The notes: a model not told the origin generated them from the sequence alone. A stretch of DNA of 54,073 bases from Verrucomicrobiota bacterium (GCA_003343565.1 QALA01000085.1:1-54073); one strand, 5' to 3'. Counted from the stretch's first letter, positions 1 through 8,855 are shown. Numbers and translations are program-made.

Positions 1-865
1 GCGCCATTCTATCCGGATAGAAAATATCGAACTCGTCGAGCTTTTCGCCAATGCCCGCGAACTTTATGGCGACGTTCGAAACGGTCTTTATCGACAGCGC
101 GGCCCCGCCGCGGGCGTCGCCGTCAAGCTTTGTGAGAATCACGCCGGTAAGGCCGACGGCGTCGTTGAACGACTTTGCCACATTCACGGCCTCCTGCCCA
201 AGCGCGGCGTCCGCTACAAGCAGCACCTCCGACGGATTGCAAAGCCCGCGGAGCCTCTTTATCTCTTCGATGAGAACTTCGTCGATTTGCAGGCGTCCGG
301 CGGTGTCGAAAATCACCGCGTCAGCCCCGTCGGCCAGCGCGCGCGCCTCAAGCTCTGCGGCGAGCTTCGGGACGTCTTTCTGGGCGCGGTCCGAATAGAC
401 CGCCACGCCCGCCTGCGCCGCGAGCGTTTCGAGCTGGTCGATTGCCGCCGGCCTGTAAATGTCGCACGCAATCAGGGCGGGCTTGAGCCCGCGCTTTGCC
501 AGGAGGCGCGCGAGTTTCGCGCTGCTGGTTGTCTTGCCCGAACCGTGCAGGCCGACCATCATAATCTTTAGCGGGCGGAGCGCGGAAAGCCCGCTGTCGC
601 CCGCGCCGAGAAACTTTTCAAGCTCGTCGCTTATTATCTTTACAAGCTGCTGGCCGGGAGTGACCGACTTCACAACCTCCCTGCCCACGCACTCAGCCTT
701 CACGCGCTCGACAAACTCGCGCGCGACCTTAAAGTGGACGTCCGCCGAAAGCAGGGCGCGGCGGACCTCCTCCAGCGCGCCCGCCATGTTCTCCTCCGAC
801 AGCCTGCCCATGCCGCGCAGATTCCTGAGCGCTTTCGACAGGCTTTCAGTCAATCCCTCAAACAT
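1..865 (-). CDS. ffh: Signal recognition particle protein Ffh, 5' part (runs off the window start)
   Basis: GTPase subunit of the signal recognition particle. It binds 4.5S RNA and signal peptides and delivers ribosomes to FtsY at the inner membrane. The minus strand from an ATG at 863-865 encodes 288 residues starting MFEGLTESLSKALRNL, the usual Ffh N-terminal helical bundle. The GTPase motifs follow in order: GLHGSGKTT (P-loop), DTAGRLQ (G3) and TKLDGDARGG (G4 and insertion box). Only the N and G domains are inside the window; the methionine-rich M domain lies beyond base 1. The gene starts 8 bases after the serS stop, so the two are probably co-transcribed. Identification is secure from the motif series. 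Confidence 0.95.
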   Translation of the reverse strand, partial: MFEGLTESLSKALRNLRGMGRLSEENMAGALEEVRRALLSADVHFKVAREFVERVKAECVGREVVKSVTPGQQLVKIISDELEKFLGAGDSGLSALRPLKIMMVGLHGSGKTTSSAKLARLLAKRGLKPALIACDIYRPAAIDQLETLAAQAGVAVYSDRAQKDVPKLAAELEARALADGADAVIFDTAGRLQIDEVLIEEIKRLRGLCNPSEVLLVADAALGQEAVNVAKSFNDAVGLTGVILTKLDGDARGGAALSIKTVSNVAIKFAGIGEKLDEFDIFYPDRMA

Positions 866-873
866 CGCAACTG

Positions 874-2136
874 CTATCCTATCGTCTCGCCTCCGTACCA
901 GCGGCGGAGAACCTCCGGAACTTCGACTTTGCCGTCGTCGCGGACATTGTTTTCGAGAATCGCCGCAAGCACGCGCGGGACGGCCAGCGCGGATCCGTTG
1001 AGCGTGTGCACGTTGCGCGGCTTGCCGCCGTCTGCCGGGCGGTAGCGGATATTGGCGCGGCGCGCCTGAAAGTCCGTGAAGCACGAGCAACTGGAAACCT
1101 CCAGCCACTTCTGCTGGCCGGCCGCCCACACTTCGAGGTCGTACTGTTTGGCATGCGGAAATCCGATGTCGCCGGTGCATATGGCCAAGACGCGGTACGG
1201 AAGATTCAGTTTGCGCAGCAGCCCCTCGGCGTCGCGGCGCAGGGATTCAAGCTCGTCCATGCTCGTGTCCGGGCGCACCCACTTGACAAGCTCGACCTTG
1301 TCGAACTGGTGCAGGCGGTTCAGGCCGCGCACGTCCTTTCCCCAACTGCCGGCCTCGCGGCGAAAGCACGGCGTGTAGCCGCACCCGTAGACGGGAAGCT
1401 GGGACTCGTCAAAAACTTCGTCCCTGTAAAAATTGGTGATTGGAACCTCCGCGGTCGGAATCATGTAATAGCCGTCCTGCTCGTCGCAGTACATGAGGCC
1501 CTCCTTGTCGGGAAGCTGTCCGGTGGCGGTTGCGCTGGCGGCGTTTACCATAATCGGGCACATGAGCTCTCCGTACCCGTTGGCGCGCGCCTCCTCCAGA
1601 AAAAACGACAGCAGCGCGCGCACCAGCCTCGCCATGTCGCCCACATAGAACGGAAAGCCCGCGCCCGACACCTTCACGCCGCGTTTGAAATCCAAAAGCC
1701 TGTCGAAAAACGGAAGGTCCCAGTGCGCGACCGCGTTCTTGACGGCAGAGATGTCGCCCCACGTAGACACCGTCACGTTGTCCTTGTCGGAACGCCCGAC
1801 CGGAACGCTGTCGTCCGGAATGTTCGGAACGCTCATCAGCATTTGCCTCCAGCGCGCCTCCGCCTCGTCGGAGGCGGCCTGCAAACGCTTTACCTCGGCG
1901 GAAACCGCCTTCATTTCGGCGGCTTTGGCGGCAAAGTCGGGAGAGTTTTTCGGAAGCGAAGCCATCGCCTTGCTCGCGGCGTTTTGGGCGGCGCGCGCCC
2001 CCTCGAATGCGGCCACGGCGCGGCGGCGTACTTCGTCAAAGGCTATTATCGCGTCGATGTCGCAATCGAATTTCTTCAACGCGATTTTCGACTTCAAAAG
2101 CTCCGGATTTTCACGCAGAATCTTTACGTCTATCAT
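874..2136 (-). CDS. serS: Seryl-tRNA synthetase
   Basis: Charges tRNA-Ser with serine in the cytoplasm. The 420-residue product begins MIDVKILRENPELLKSK, the standard start of bacterial SerRS, followed by the N-terminal coiled-coil arm (about residues 30-110). The class II catalytic core then shows motif 2 (CFRREAGSWGKDVRG) and motif 3 near the C terminus (NGSALAVPRVLAAILEN). The reading frame stays open for about 270 bases upstream, but that part matches no SerRS N terminus, so the ATG at 2134-2136 was chosen; ATGs a little upstream (for example in MKPRDVHTCQPVMIDVK) are the alternative. No clear Shine-Dalgarno precedes it. Upstream neighbour of ffh, divergent from the pyrophosphatase gene. 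Confidence 0.95.
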   Translation of the reverse strand: MIDVKILRENPELLKSKIALKKFDCDIDAIIAFDEVRRRAVAAFEGARAAQNAASKAMASLPKNSPDFAAKAAEMKAVSAEVKRLQAASDEAEARWRQMLMSVPNIPDDSVPVGRSDKDNVTVSTWGDISAVKNAVAHWDLPFFDRLLDFKRGVKVSGAGFPFYVGDMARLVRALLSFFLEEARANGYGELMCPIMVNAASATATGQLPDKEGLMYCDEQDGYYMIPTAEVPITNFYRDEVFDESQLPVYGCGYTPCFRREAGSWGKDVRGLNRLHQFDKVELVKWVRPDTSMDELESLRRDAEGLLRKLNLPYRVLAICTGDIGFPHAKQYDLEVWAAGQQKWLEVSSCSCFTDFQARRANIRYRPADGGKPRNVHTLNGSALAVPRVLAAILENNVRDDGKVEVPEVLRRWYGGETIG

Positions 2137-2461
2137 AACGGGTTGGCAAGTGTGCACGTCGCGCGGCTTCATTTCAAGCATTTTAAACAGTCCCGTCGGG
2201 CATATTTTTTCCAAGTCGGACTCTTTTGGCTTTACCCTTGGGGCCGTCCGGCTAAACTCCGGAACGGACAAAAATCGGGAGAGTCCGCCCAGAATTTTGC
2301 GCGCGCAAAAATGCGCGCGAACGTTAAGGCTTCGGGAGCCGGCGCAAGAGAGAGAAATTTCATATTTCGCGCCCCGTTTTCCGCGGCGAACGCGCGGCAT
2401 GCGCGGCAAAAGAATCCCGGACGAAAACGAAAAAGCTTCCCCGCATTTTAATTAAACGCAA
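2137..2461. other. Divergent intergenic region between serS and the pyrophosphatase gene
   Basis: 325 bases separate the two divergent starts, so promoters for both must lie here, but none has a convincing -35/-10 pair. A perfect 16-base palindrome, TTTTGCGCGCGCAAAA, lies at 2295-2310. Such GCGC-plus-A words are frequent in the intergenic DNA of this window, so it is not necessarily an operator. No T-box-like structure was recognised upstream of serS. Confidence 0.4.
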
Positions 2462-4123
2462 ATGAACCAGACATTCGTAATAGGCCACAAAAATCCCGAC
2501 GTCGACTCCATATGCTCGGCGATAGGGTACGCCGCGCTCAAGCGGGAAACGGGGCTGAAAAACTTTGTCGCCGCGCGCTGCGGCAACAGCAACGCGCGCA
2601 TAGACAGGGTGCTCGAAAAGTTCGGCGCCCGCCTTCCGCAGATGGTCGGCGACGTCCGCCTCAGAGCCAAGCACGCCATGAGGCGAAACTTCATATCCAT
2701 GCCCGCAGACGCCTCGTGCTTCGCAGTCATGGACGCCATCGACCGCCATGACCTGCGCTCCATACCGCTGGTCGACGGGTCGCAAAAGCTGATCGGCGAG
2801 GTCACCGTCTTCGACCTCGGCGAATTTTTCATACCGCGCCCCAAAGACGCGCGGCAGACAAGAAGAGTGCGCGCAACGCTGTCGGACGTCGTCAAAACGC
2901 TCGGCGCGCACGCGCACTGCCTTTTCCGCGCGGAGGAGACGGAGGACATGTTCGTAAGAATCGGCGCGATGGAAGTGGCCACCTTCGGCTCTTTCATAGA
3001 GAGGGAGGGCCTGCGGCCGGAGCAAAACCTAATAGTGGTCGGCGACAGGTTTGACATTCAGATAAAGGCCGTCCAAATGGGCGTGCGCGGAATAATAATA
3101 ACCGGCAACTACGCCGTGGATCCGTACGTGCTCGAAATGGCCGCCCAGCGCGGCGTAAGCGTGATATCCTGCCGGCACGACTCCGCCACTACCGCGCTGC
3201 TCGTAAGAATGGCGACGCGGGCCCAGCCTCTGGCGCGCCCGAATCCGGCGGTAGTCCCGCGCGATATGCTGCTGTCGAAAATCCGCGAACGCTCGCGCGA
3301 CTACTACGGAAAAACTATTTTCGTCTGCGACTCCCGCGGCAAAATAGAGGGGCTCTTCACCAATGCGGATCTGCTGGACATACGCCGCCCCAAACTCGCG
3401 CTGGTGGACCACAACGAACTTTCGCAGGCCGTCGCGGGCGCGGACGAGGCCGAAATCGTCGAAATAGTGGACCACCACAGAATCGGCGACGCGCGGACCT
3501 CGAACCCAATACTTTTCATAAACAAGCCCGTGGGCTCGACCTGCACAATCGTCAGCCAGATGTTCGCCGCCGCCGGCAAGCGTCCCGACAAAAAAATCGC
3601 GGGCCTGCTTTTGAGCGGAATCATCTGCGACACCCTGAATCTCAAGAGCCCGACCGCCACGGCGGACGACTCCGCCGAAATCAAACGCCTCTCGCCAATC
3701 GCGGGAATCGACCCGGACGAGCTTGCCGAATACGTATTCAGCTCCGACTCAATCGTGGCGACCTCCTCCCCCGACGGCGCAATCGGCGCGGACTGCAAGT
3801 TCTACGAGGAGGGCGGAGTGAAGTTTTCGGTATCGCAAATAGAGGAGCTCGACTTCGCGGCGTTCCTCTCCAACCTCGAGCCGCTCCGCGGCGCGCTTGA
3901 GGCTTGCAGGGCGAAAAACAATCTGTTCTTCTCCGCGCTGTTTGTCACGAACGTCATGACGCAGGACTCCCTGCTGCTCGTTGCCGGCGACGATGGTTTC
4001 GCCTCGCGCATATCCTATTCGAGGGACGCCGAGCGCAACTTCTTCGAGCTTCCGAAAATCGTCTCGCGCAAGAAACAGCTCGTTCCCTACCTTACCGCCC
4101 TGCTCAAGGACGCGCCGCGCTGA
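2462..4123 (+). CDS. Manganese-dependent inorganic pyrophosphatase with regulatory CBS/DRTGG insert
   Basis: Family II pyrophosphatase that hydrolyses PPi to phosphate in the cytoplasm and drives biosynthetic reactions forward. The 553-residue protein opens with the DHH-family motif VIGHKNPDVDS (metal ligands His9, Asp13, Asp15). The catalytic half resumes around residue 320 with ALVDHNELSQ, then VDHHRIGD (about 335-342), then KPVGSTCTIVSQMF and a DHHA2 domain to the end. Between them, about residues 70-310, lies a CBS-DRTGG-CBS type insert, which in characterised relatives binds adenine nucleotides and tunes activity. Plain family II enzymes are about 310 residues, so the extra length is accounted for by this insert. 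Stands alone; the downstream ExbB gene begins 75 bases later. Confidence 0.92.
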   Translation: MNQTFVIGHKNPDVDSICSAIGYAALKRETGLKNFVAARCGNSNARIDRVLEKFGARLPQMVGDVRLRAKHAMRRNFISMPADASCFAVMDAIDRHDLRSIPLVDGSQKLIGEVTVFDLGEFFIPRPKDARQTRRVRATLSDVVKTLGAHAHCLFRAEETEDMFVRIGAMEVATFGSFIEREGLRPEQNLIVVGDRFDIQIKAVQMGVRGIIITGNYAVDPYVLEMAAQRGVSVISCRHDSATTALLVRMATRAQPLARPNPAVVPRDMLLSKIRERSRDYYGKTIFVCDSRGKIEGLFTNADLLDIRRPKLALVDHNELSQAVAGADEAEIVEIVDHHRIGDARTSNPILFINKPVGSTCTIVSQMFAAAGKRPDKKIAGLLLSGIICDTLNLKSPTATADDSAEIKRLSPIAGIDPDELAEYVFSSDSIVATSSPDGAIGADCKFYEEGGVKFSVSQIEELDFAAFLSNLEPLRGALEACRAKNNLFFSALFVTNVMTQDSLLLVAGDDGFASRISYSRDAERNFFELPKIVSRKKQLVPYLTALLKDAPR

Positions 4124-4198
4124 CCGGCGCGCGCAAAAAAAGGCGAAACAAAAAAATAATCTCGATTTTCGCCCGCCACCCGACTACATATCCAACAC

Positions 4199-5503
4199 AT
4201 GATTCCAGCCTTCTCGACACTCCTTCAAACGCCCGTTCTGGCCGACTCCAGCGTCGCCACATACTTTGTCCAATCGAATTTCGCCGGACAGGTCATAGTG
4301 GTGATACTGGTGGTTTTCAGCGTCGTCGCATGGGGCGCGATGCTGTGCAAAAACGCCGACCTGAACGCGATGGATACGGCGAACAAGAACGCGCAGCTGA
4401 GGCTGTCCAAGTCGAACTCCCTCAAGGAGGCGGCGGCTTTGAAGAACATCTCCGGCCCCGACGCGACGCTCATGCGGGACGCCGTCGCCGAATGGGAGAG
4501 GTCGGGATACGGACTGGACGACTCAGTGGAGAGCCGCTCGATAAGAATGGGACACGTCGAAAACGCGCTCCAGCGGACTCTCGCCAGGCAGGTCATCAAG
4601 TGCGAATCCAAGATGACGCTGCTCGGCACCATAATAAGCGGCGCGCCGTTTCTGGGGCTTCTGGGAACGGCGTGGGGGGTGATGGACTGCTTCGGCTCGA
4701 TGAGCGCGCAGGCGTCGGTCACGCTGAACGACTTGGCGCCGGGCGTTGCTGGAGCCCTGCTGACGACGGTCGCGGGGCTGTTGGTGGCCATTCCCTCCGT
4801 ATTCGGCTACAACTATCTCTCAACAAGGACGCGCAAGGCCGTCACAGACATGGAAAACTTCGCAAGCCTGCTTGCCGACAGGCTCGAACTTGAATCGCGC
4901 GCGAGGGAGCTAAACTCGCGCTCGGCGCAGCAAAGAGTCCAAACTCCTCCGCAATATCCGCACGCGCCGCAATCCGCATACACCCAATCCGCATACGCGC
5001 AAGCGCAAAACGCACATGCGCAAAATGCCCAAGCTCCGTTCGGGCAGACGCCGTTTTCGCAATCGCAGTTTGGGCCTTCAGCCGCGCAGCCGCCGAATCA
5101 GGCGGCTCCCGCCTTCTCCCAAAATTCCGCCGCGCCGAATTTCACCGCTCCCGCGCAAGGCGCCGCAATTCCCACTCCGATATATCCAAACTCCCCCCTG
5201 CCGCCGGAACGCAGCCCGGAACCCAAAATTCCGCAGGCCGATATTCCGCGAACACTCGGCGCGCAGGCGGGCGTTGTACAGGCGGGCGGCGTGCAATCAG
5301 GCGGCGCGCAAGATTCGGCGCGCGCTCTCTCGTTCGGGCCTCAATCGGCGCCCTACCCCGCTCCCGCGAACTCGGCAGAAGACGCCGCGAAAAACGCGGG
5401 CGCCGCGCAGCCGCCGAAAGCTTCCGGACGCGTGATAAAATTCTCAATCGACGACGATGACGACGATACCGACTCGCCCGCCCCGTCGCGCAATTTCGAC
5501 TAA
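4199..5503 (+). CDS. MotA/TolQ/ExbB-family proton channel protein with long low-complexity tail
   Basis: Inner-membrane proton channel subunit that works with the ExbD/TolR protein encoded next to energise a periplasmic partner. Residues 1-235 are a normal TolQ/ExbB core: a membrane segment near residues 24-45, a long cytoplasmic stretch, and two more segments around 140-165 and 180-205 with the family's Gly-rich pattern (GLLGTAWGVMDCF, APGVAGALLTTVAGLLVAIP). Family members normally end there at 210-250 residues. This one continues for about 200 residues rich in Gln, Ala, Pro, Ser and Asn with repeated YAQ/AQNA units, ending in an acidic stretch (FSIDDDDDDTD). The tail is in frame and has no stops, so it is not an assembly fusion. 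TolQ and ExbB cannot be told apart here. Confidence 0.9.
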   Translation: MIPAFSTLLQTPVLADSSVATYFVQSNFAGQVIVVILVVFSVVAWGAMLCKNADLNAMDTANKNAQLRLSKSNSLKEAAALKNISGPDATLMRDAVAEWERSGYGLDDSVESRSIRMGHVENALQRTLARQVIKCESKMTLLGTIISGAPFLGLLGTAWGVMDCFGSMSAQASVTLNDLAPGVAGALLTTVAGLLVAIPSVFGYNYLSTRTRKAVTDMENFASLLADRLELESRARELNSRSAQQRVQTPPQYPHAPQSAYTQSAYAQAQNAHAQNAQAPFGQTPFSQSQFGPSAAQPPNQAAPAFSQNSAAPNFTAPAQGAAIPTPIYPNSPLPPERSPEPKIPQADIPRTLGAQAGVVQAGGVQSGGAQDSARALSFGPQSAPYPAPANSAEDAAKNAGAAQPPKASGRVIKFSIDDDDDDTDSPAPSRNFD

Positions 5504-5536
5504 CCGCGCCAGACCTCAACGCATCTTCCGGCACAT

Positions 5537-5947
5537 ATGAGATTCCAAAGAAGAGAGACGGTGGGCGCAATGACCGAACTGAACGTCACCCCGCTGATGG
5601 ATTTGGCGTTCTCGCTGCTCATCATATTCATGATAAGCACTCCGCTCCTTGAGCAGACCATACCCGTCGATCTTCCGCAGCAGGAAAAAAGCGCCTCCAG
5701 CAGGCGTCCGGAAATCGAATTTCAGGTAATATCGATAGACTCGAACGGGCATATATTTTGGGGCAAGCAGCAGGTGGATTTGCCGGAGCTCGACAGATTG
5801 CTGGGCAATTTGGCTGCCCTCGGCGATCCGCCCGCGATAAGCCTTCGCGGAGACCGGAGCCTGCCGTACCAAAAAATAATCGACGTAATCGACGCGATAA
5901 AGAGGCACAACCTCACAAAGATGCATCTGGACACTTCGGTAAAATGA
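5537..5947 (+). CDS. ExbD/TolR-family biopolymer transport protein
   Basis: Partner of the preceding ExbB/TolQ channel. It has one membrane anchor with a proton-carrying aspartate and a small periplasmic domain. The 136-residue product has the signature TELNVTPLMDLAFSLLIIF, where the Asp of MDLAF is the conserved ionisable residue at the start of the single membrane helix. The C-terminal part (SIDSNGHIFWGKQQVDLPEL to the end) fits the ExbD periplasmic fold. It lies 33 bases after the ExbB gene and 48 bases before the TonB-like gene, clearly one operon. The length is normal for the family. Confidence 0.92.
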   Translation: MRFQRRETVGAMTELNVTPLMDLAFSLLIIFMISTPLLEQTIPVDLPQQEKSASSRRPEIEFQVISIDSNGHIFWGKQQVDLPELDRLLGNLAALGDPPAISLRGDRSLPYQKIIDVIDAIKRHNLTKMHLDTSVK

Positions 5948-5995
5948 CGCTTCCGTTAAAAAAATGCGCCGCGTTTGCGGAAATTCCGGAGGGAT

Positions 5996-6805
5996 ATGGC
6001 GCTTGAAGAGACAAAGGCGGGCTACTACTACTCTGCCGCGCTCCACATAGGGATTGCGGCGGCGCTGGCTGCGTTCGCGTTTGCGGGACGCATTTTTCAA
6101 AAGCCGCCCGAACAGCAACCGGTGATTTTTCAGATGGTCGAGCCCACCCCCGAAGCTCCGATGCAGCCCGCGCAGCAAAACGATGCGCCGCAATACGACA
6201 CAATAGACGAACCGAAGGTCAAAGACATTAAGCCGATCGACTTGCCCGCCCCCCAGCCGGAACCGCAGCCCGAACCGGATCCCAAGCCTGATGCGAAAAC
6301 TCCGGACAAATCTCCCGCGCCCAAGCCCAAAGAGGTCGAAAAACCCGCCCCGCCAAAGAAAATATCGATAGACGACTTCCGCAAAAAAAATCCCGCAAAA
6401 CCGCGCAGGCAGCCTCCGCGCGCGCGCTCAAAACCGGTGAAAATCGACAAAATCAGCCCGTCTACGAGCAACCTCGACAAATTCGCAAACCAGAGCCGCA
6501 TTTCCGTCAAGGGGGGGACGAGCAGCGCGATGAAAAACGCCCTCGGCGCATATGCGCAGTACATCAACGCCCTCGCCAAGCGAAACTGGGTCATGCCGGA
6601 CTCCATAATCGGAATGGAGCTTTCCTGCACCGTAATGTTCAACGTCAGCGCCGCCGGAACCATAAGCTCCGTGCGCATCATAAAAGGCAGCGGGAATTCC
6701 GACTTCGACGAATCGGCCGTCAGGCTTTTCAAAGGTCTGCGCCTCGTTCCCCCGCCAGACGGGGAGCCGCACAATATAAGCCTGGTCTTTACCACCGAAA
6801 AATAA
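5996..6805 (+). CDS. TonB/TolA-like energy transducer
   Basis: Third member of the envelope energising operon, predicted to span the periplasm from the inner membrane. The 269-residue protein has an N-terminal membrane anchor (about residues 12-32), then a Pro/Glu/Lys-rich spacer (about 45-150, with QPEPQPEPDPKPDAK repeats), then a TonB C-terminal domain of about 90 residues ending in SLVFTTEK. In the C-terminal domain, VMFNVSAAGTISSVRIIKGS and the FDESAVRLFKGLRLVPPP segment are typical. The ATG at 5996 was chosen because GGAGGG lies just before it at 5988-5993; an in-frame TTG at 5975 would add seven residues. TolB and Pal genes are not adjacent, so Tol versus Ton assignment is open. Confidence 0.85.
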   Translation: MALEETKAGYYYSAALHIGIAAALAAFAFAGRIFQKPPEQQPVIFQMVEPTPEAPMQPAQQNDAPQYDTIDEPKVKDIKPIDLPAPQPEPQPEPDPKPDAKTPDKSPAPKPKEVEKPAPPKKISIDDFRKKNPAKPRRQPPRARSKPVKIDKISPSTSNLDKFANQSRISVKGGTSSAMKNALGAYAQYINALAKRNWVMPDSIIGMELSCTVMFNVSAAGTISSVRIIKGSGNSDFDESAVRLFKGLRLVPPPDGEPHNISLVFTTEK

Positions 6806-7183
6806 CCGCGCTTCCCTCCCCCCAATTTTGAAGCGGAAAATCCCGATAGCCGGGGTATTCGTCGCCGAAAAATAACGGCATTTCCCCCATCGCGGCATGA
6901 GCGTTTGAAATGCGGGCTTGGGAAGCGAAACGACAACGACCCCCCCGCAGACTTTCAGCCGCTCAAGCGCCGAAAGCCGCTCGCGGACTCCGGAGTTTTC
7001 GCAATGAAAAAACCGCGGAAAACCTGGAGCGAACAATCAGATAATCCGACGCGCGCAGTTAGAATCCGGCCCACATAAGCCTACAACCCGGCACGCATAA
7101 CTCTATAATCCGGCAGGCACAATCAGGCTTCAGCGGCAAATCGCGTAAAAAGCCGGACGGAAAAAAATTCGCCCGCCCAACGT
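6806..7183. other. Convergent intergenic region with degenerate short repeats
   Basis: 378 bases between the converging TonB-like and algH genes with no credible gene. A roughly 25-base stretch around the TonB-like stop codon (accgaaaaataacc at 6793 onward) recurs with changes near 6864 (gccgaaaaataacgg). A second, shorter tandem repeat is listed separately. No convincing terminator was seen for either gene. Confidence 0.5.
7043..7128. repeat. Degenerate 20-22 bp tandem repeat, four units
   Basis: Four consecutive units begin at 7043, 7063, 7085 and 7107, each starting with AATCCGG or a one-base variant and most ending in a CATAA-NYCTAY-like tail. Units three and four are the closest to each other. 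The repeat sits just downstream of the algH stop codon. Confidence 0.5.
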
Positions 7184-7729
7184 CTAATTCAAACCGGCAT
7201 CGGAATAGGGAGGCGGAAGGCTCCTGTATTTCGGGACTTCGCGCATGAGCATCTCGGACCAAAGCTCTTCGAGCGGAAGCTCGGAGACGGAGGGAAAATC
7301 CGCATTGGAAATTATCCACGAGCCCTCGTCTATTTCGTTTTTGAGCTGTCCGGCCCCCCACGTGGAGCACCCCAGAAACGCGCATGCCTTCGCGGCGGAG
7401 TTGCGCTTGATGATCTTCTCGATTCGCGCGGGATCCAGACCGAAGGAAAAGCCCCCGCTGAACGCATCGTCCGTCCAGACCGCCAAAGTGAGGCGTTCGG
7501 GATTCACGGGCCCCCCGAAATAAACCTCCATATTCGACAGAAATCCGTTCTCGAAATCCTCCGAAAGTTCGCCGAGAGTCGAGCGGTTGGGCTTGTTCAA
7601 AATCAGTCCGAGCGAGCCCTCCGGGCCGTCCTCCAACACCAGCACCACCGACTCCTCAAAAACCGAATCCGACAGCGACGGCGACGCCAGCAGTATCCGC
7701 CAAGACATGTCCTCATACGACTTGCGCAT
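7184..7729 (-). CDS. YqgE/AlgH family protein (UPF0301)
   Basis: Conserved bacterial protein of unclear biochemical function; homologues were named for an effect on alginate expression in Pseudomonas. The 181-residue product has the family's N-terminal RILLASPSLSDSVFEESVVL, the GSLGLILNKPN signature and YFGGPVNPERLTLAVWT, in the expected order and length. The ATG at 7727-7729 (MRKSYEDMSWRIL) was chosen; the frame is open 22 codons further upstream, but those lie inside comEB and lack family similarity. It overlaps the 3' end of comEB by 17 bases, indicating translational coupling. Confidence 0.9.
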   Translation of the reverse strand: MRKSYEDMSWRILLASPSLSDSVFEESVVLVLEDGPEGSLGLILNKPNRSTLGELSEDFENGFLSNMEVYFGGPVNPERLTLAVWTDDAFSGGFSFGLDPARIEKIIKRNSAAKACAFLGCSTWGAGQLKNEIDEGSWIISNADFPSVSELPLEELWSEMLMREVPKYRSLPPPYSDAGLN

Positions 7730-8207
7730 CGCCAAACTCCAATTTTTCAATCTCCGCCCCGACCTGCCCGAAGAGCTCCAATACGAGCGGATCATTGTTG
7801 TAGTTGTGAAGGTATTTTACGCGCCTGACGCCCGCCGAAAGCATCAGCTTTGCGCAATTCAAACACGGAAAATGCGTGACGTACGCGACCGAATCGTTCA
7901 GCGACACCCCGCGGCGCGCCGCGTCGGAAATCGCATTTTGCTCGGCATGAACCGTCGCCACCTCGTGCCCGTCCCGAATATGGGAGGAGTGCGGAGCCCC
8001 CGCTATAAACCCGTTGTATCCTGCCGCAATTATCCTGTGCTTGTGCTCCCCGGAACTCACCATCACGCAGCCGACGTTCAACCTCGCGCACGTGGAGCGC
8101 GACGCGATTAGAACCGCAGCGGAAATAAAGTACTCGTCCCAGCTCGGACGCTCGCCCCAAGAGGCCACAAGCGCGTCCAGCTCTCCGACTTTGCCCGATT
8201 TTTTCAT
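7713..8207 (-). CDS. dCMP deaminase family protein (ComEB-like)
   Basis: Zinc-dependent deaminase predicted to convert dCMP to dUMP for dTMP synthesis. The 164-residue protein carries the zinc site and catalytic glutamate as HAEQNAI (His87, Glu89) and PCLNCAK (Cys115, Cys118), plus the extra upstream His81 typical of the dCMP deaminase/ComEB group. Length matches the family. It is the middle gene of a tight minus-strand cluster: hlyIII ends 3 bases before its start, and algH begins within its last 17 bases. The bacterial competence name ComEB is historical and does not imply DNA uptake. Confidence 0.9.
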   Translation of the reverse strand: MKKSGKVGELDALVASWGERPSWDEYFISAAVLIASRSTCARLNVGCVMVSSGEHKHRIIAAGYNGFIAGAPHSSHIRDGHEVATVHAEQNAISDAARRGVSLNDSVAYVTHFPCLNCAKLMLSAGVRRVKYLHNYNNDPLVLELFGQVGAEIEKLEFGDAQVV

Positions 8208-8210
8208 AGC

Positions 8211-8855
8211 CTAAACGAACACGCAGGAAAAAAGAACCGAAAAGAAATGCATTATCGTCCCAAGCAGGACAAACACGTGCCAAACCGCATGGGAATACGG
8301 CCACTTTTTTTTCATGTAGAAAAACACGCCGAACGTGTAAAATCCCCCGCCGAGCGCCAGAAACACCAATCCCGATACGGGCAACACATATACGAGCCTC
8401 TGCAAAACCGCGACAATCAGCCAACCCATGGCCAAATACAGCCCTATCGACCAAAACTTCGTTCCGGTCGCCGGCAGAAAAAGCTTAAGGCAAGTCCCCA
8501 CAACCGCAAGGGCCCAGACTATGCCGAAGACCGTCCAGCCGGTCGAGCCGCGCATGGAGACGAGCATAAACGGCGTGTACGAACCCGCTATTAGATAGTA
8601 GATCGAGATGTGGTCGAATTTCTTGAGAATGCGCTTGGCGCTCTCGCCCTTGGCGTAATGGTAAGCCGAGGACGCGCTGTAAGCCATCAGCATCGACGCT
8701 CCGAAAATCGAGCACGACACAATGCTCCATGCGTCTCCATAGACCGAGGCGAGCGTCGCCAACACGGCCAATGCGGCCGTGGCAAAGAGGATTCCCGCAG
8801 CGTGCGTGCCGGAATTCCAAGCTTCCTCCTTTGCCGTGTAAGCCATTGCAACCAT
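8211..8855 (-). CDS. Hemolysin III family (PAQR-type) membrane protein
   Basis: Seven-helix inner-membrane protein of the HlyIII/YqfA family. The eukaryotic relatives (PAQR) are receptors with a metal site; the bacterial role is poorly defined. The 214-residue product shows the conserved N terminus EEAWNSGTHAAGILF, the SASSAYHY motif, FDHISIYYLIAGSYTPF and the C-terminal HAVWHVFVLLGTIMHF, which together provide the His/Asp residues of the metal site. Start at 8855, with an in-frame ATG at 8846 as an alternative; neither has an obvious ribosome binding site. First gene of the hlyIII-comEB-algH cluster, with a palindrome immediately upstream. Confidence 0.9.
   Translation of the reverse strand: MVAMAYTAKEEAWNSGTHAAGILFATAALAVLATLASVYGDAWSIVSCSIFGASMLMAYSASSAYHYAKGESAKRILKKFDHISIYYLIAGSYTPFMLVSMRGSTGWTVFGIVWALAVVGTCLKLFLPATGTKFWSIGLYLAMGWLIVAVLQRLVYVLPVSGLVFLALGGGFYTFGVFFYMKKKWPYSHAVWHVFVLLGTIMHFFSVLFSCVFV

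Noticed and set aside
2137..2409. N-terminal extension of SerRS by about 90 residues
   Set aside because: The extension has no similarity to SerRS and the canonical N terminus begins at the ATG at 2136.
1006..2455. Long plus-strand open frames opposite serS (481 and 256 codons)
   Set aside because: They lie antisense to a clear SerRS with complete class II motifs and have the Arg/His-rich composition typical of shadows in GC-rich DNA.
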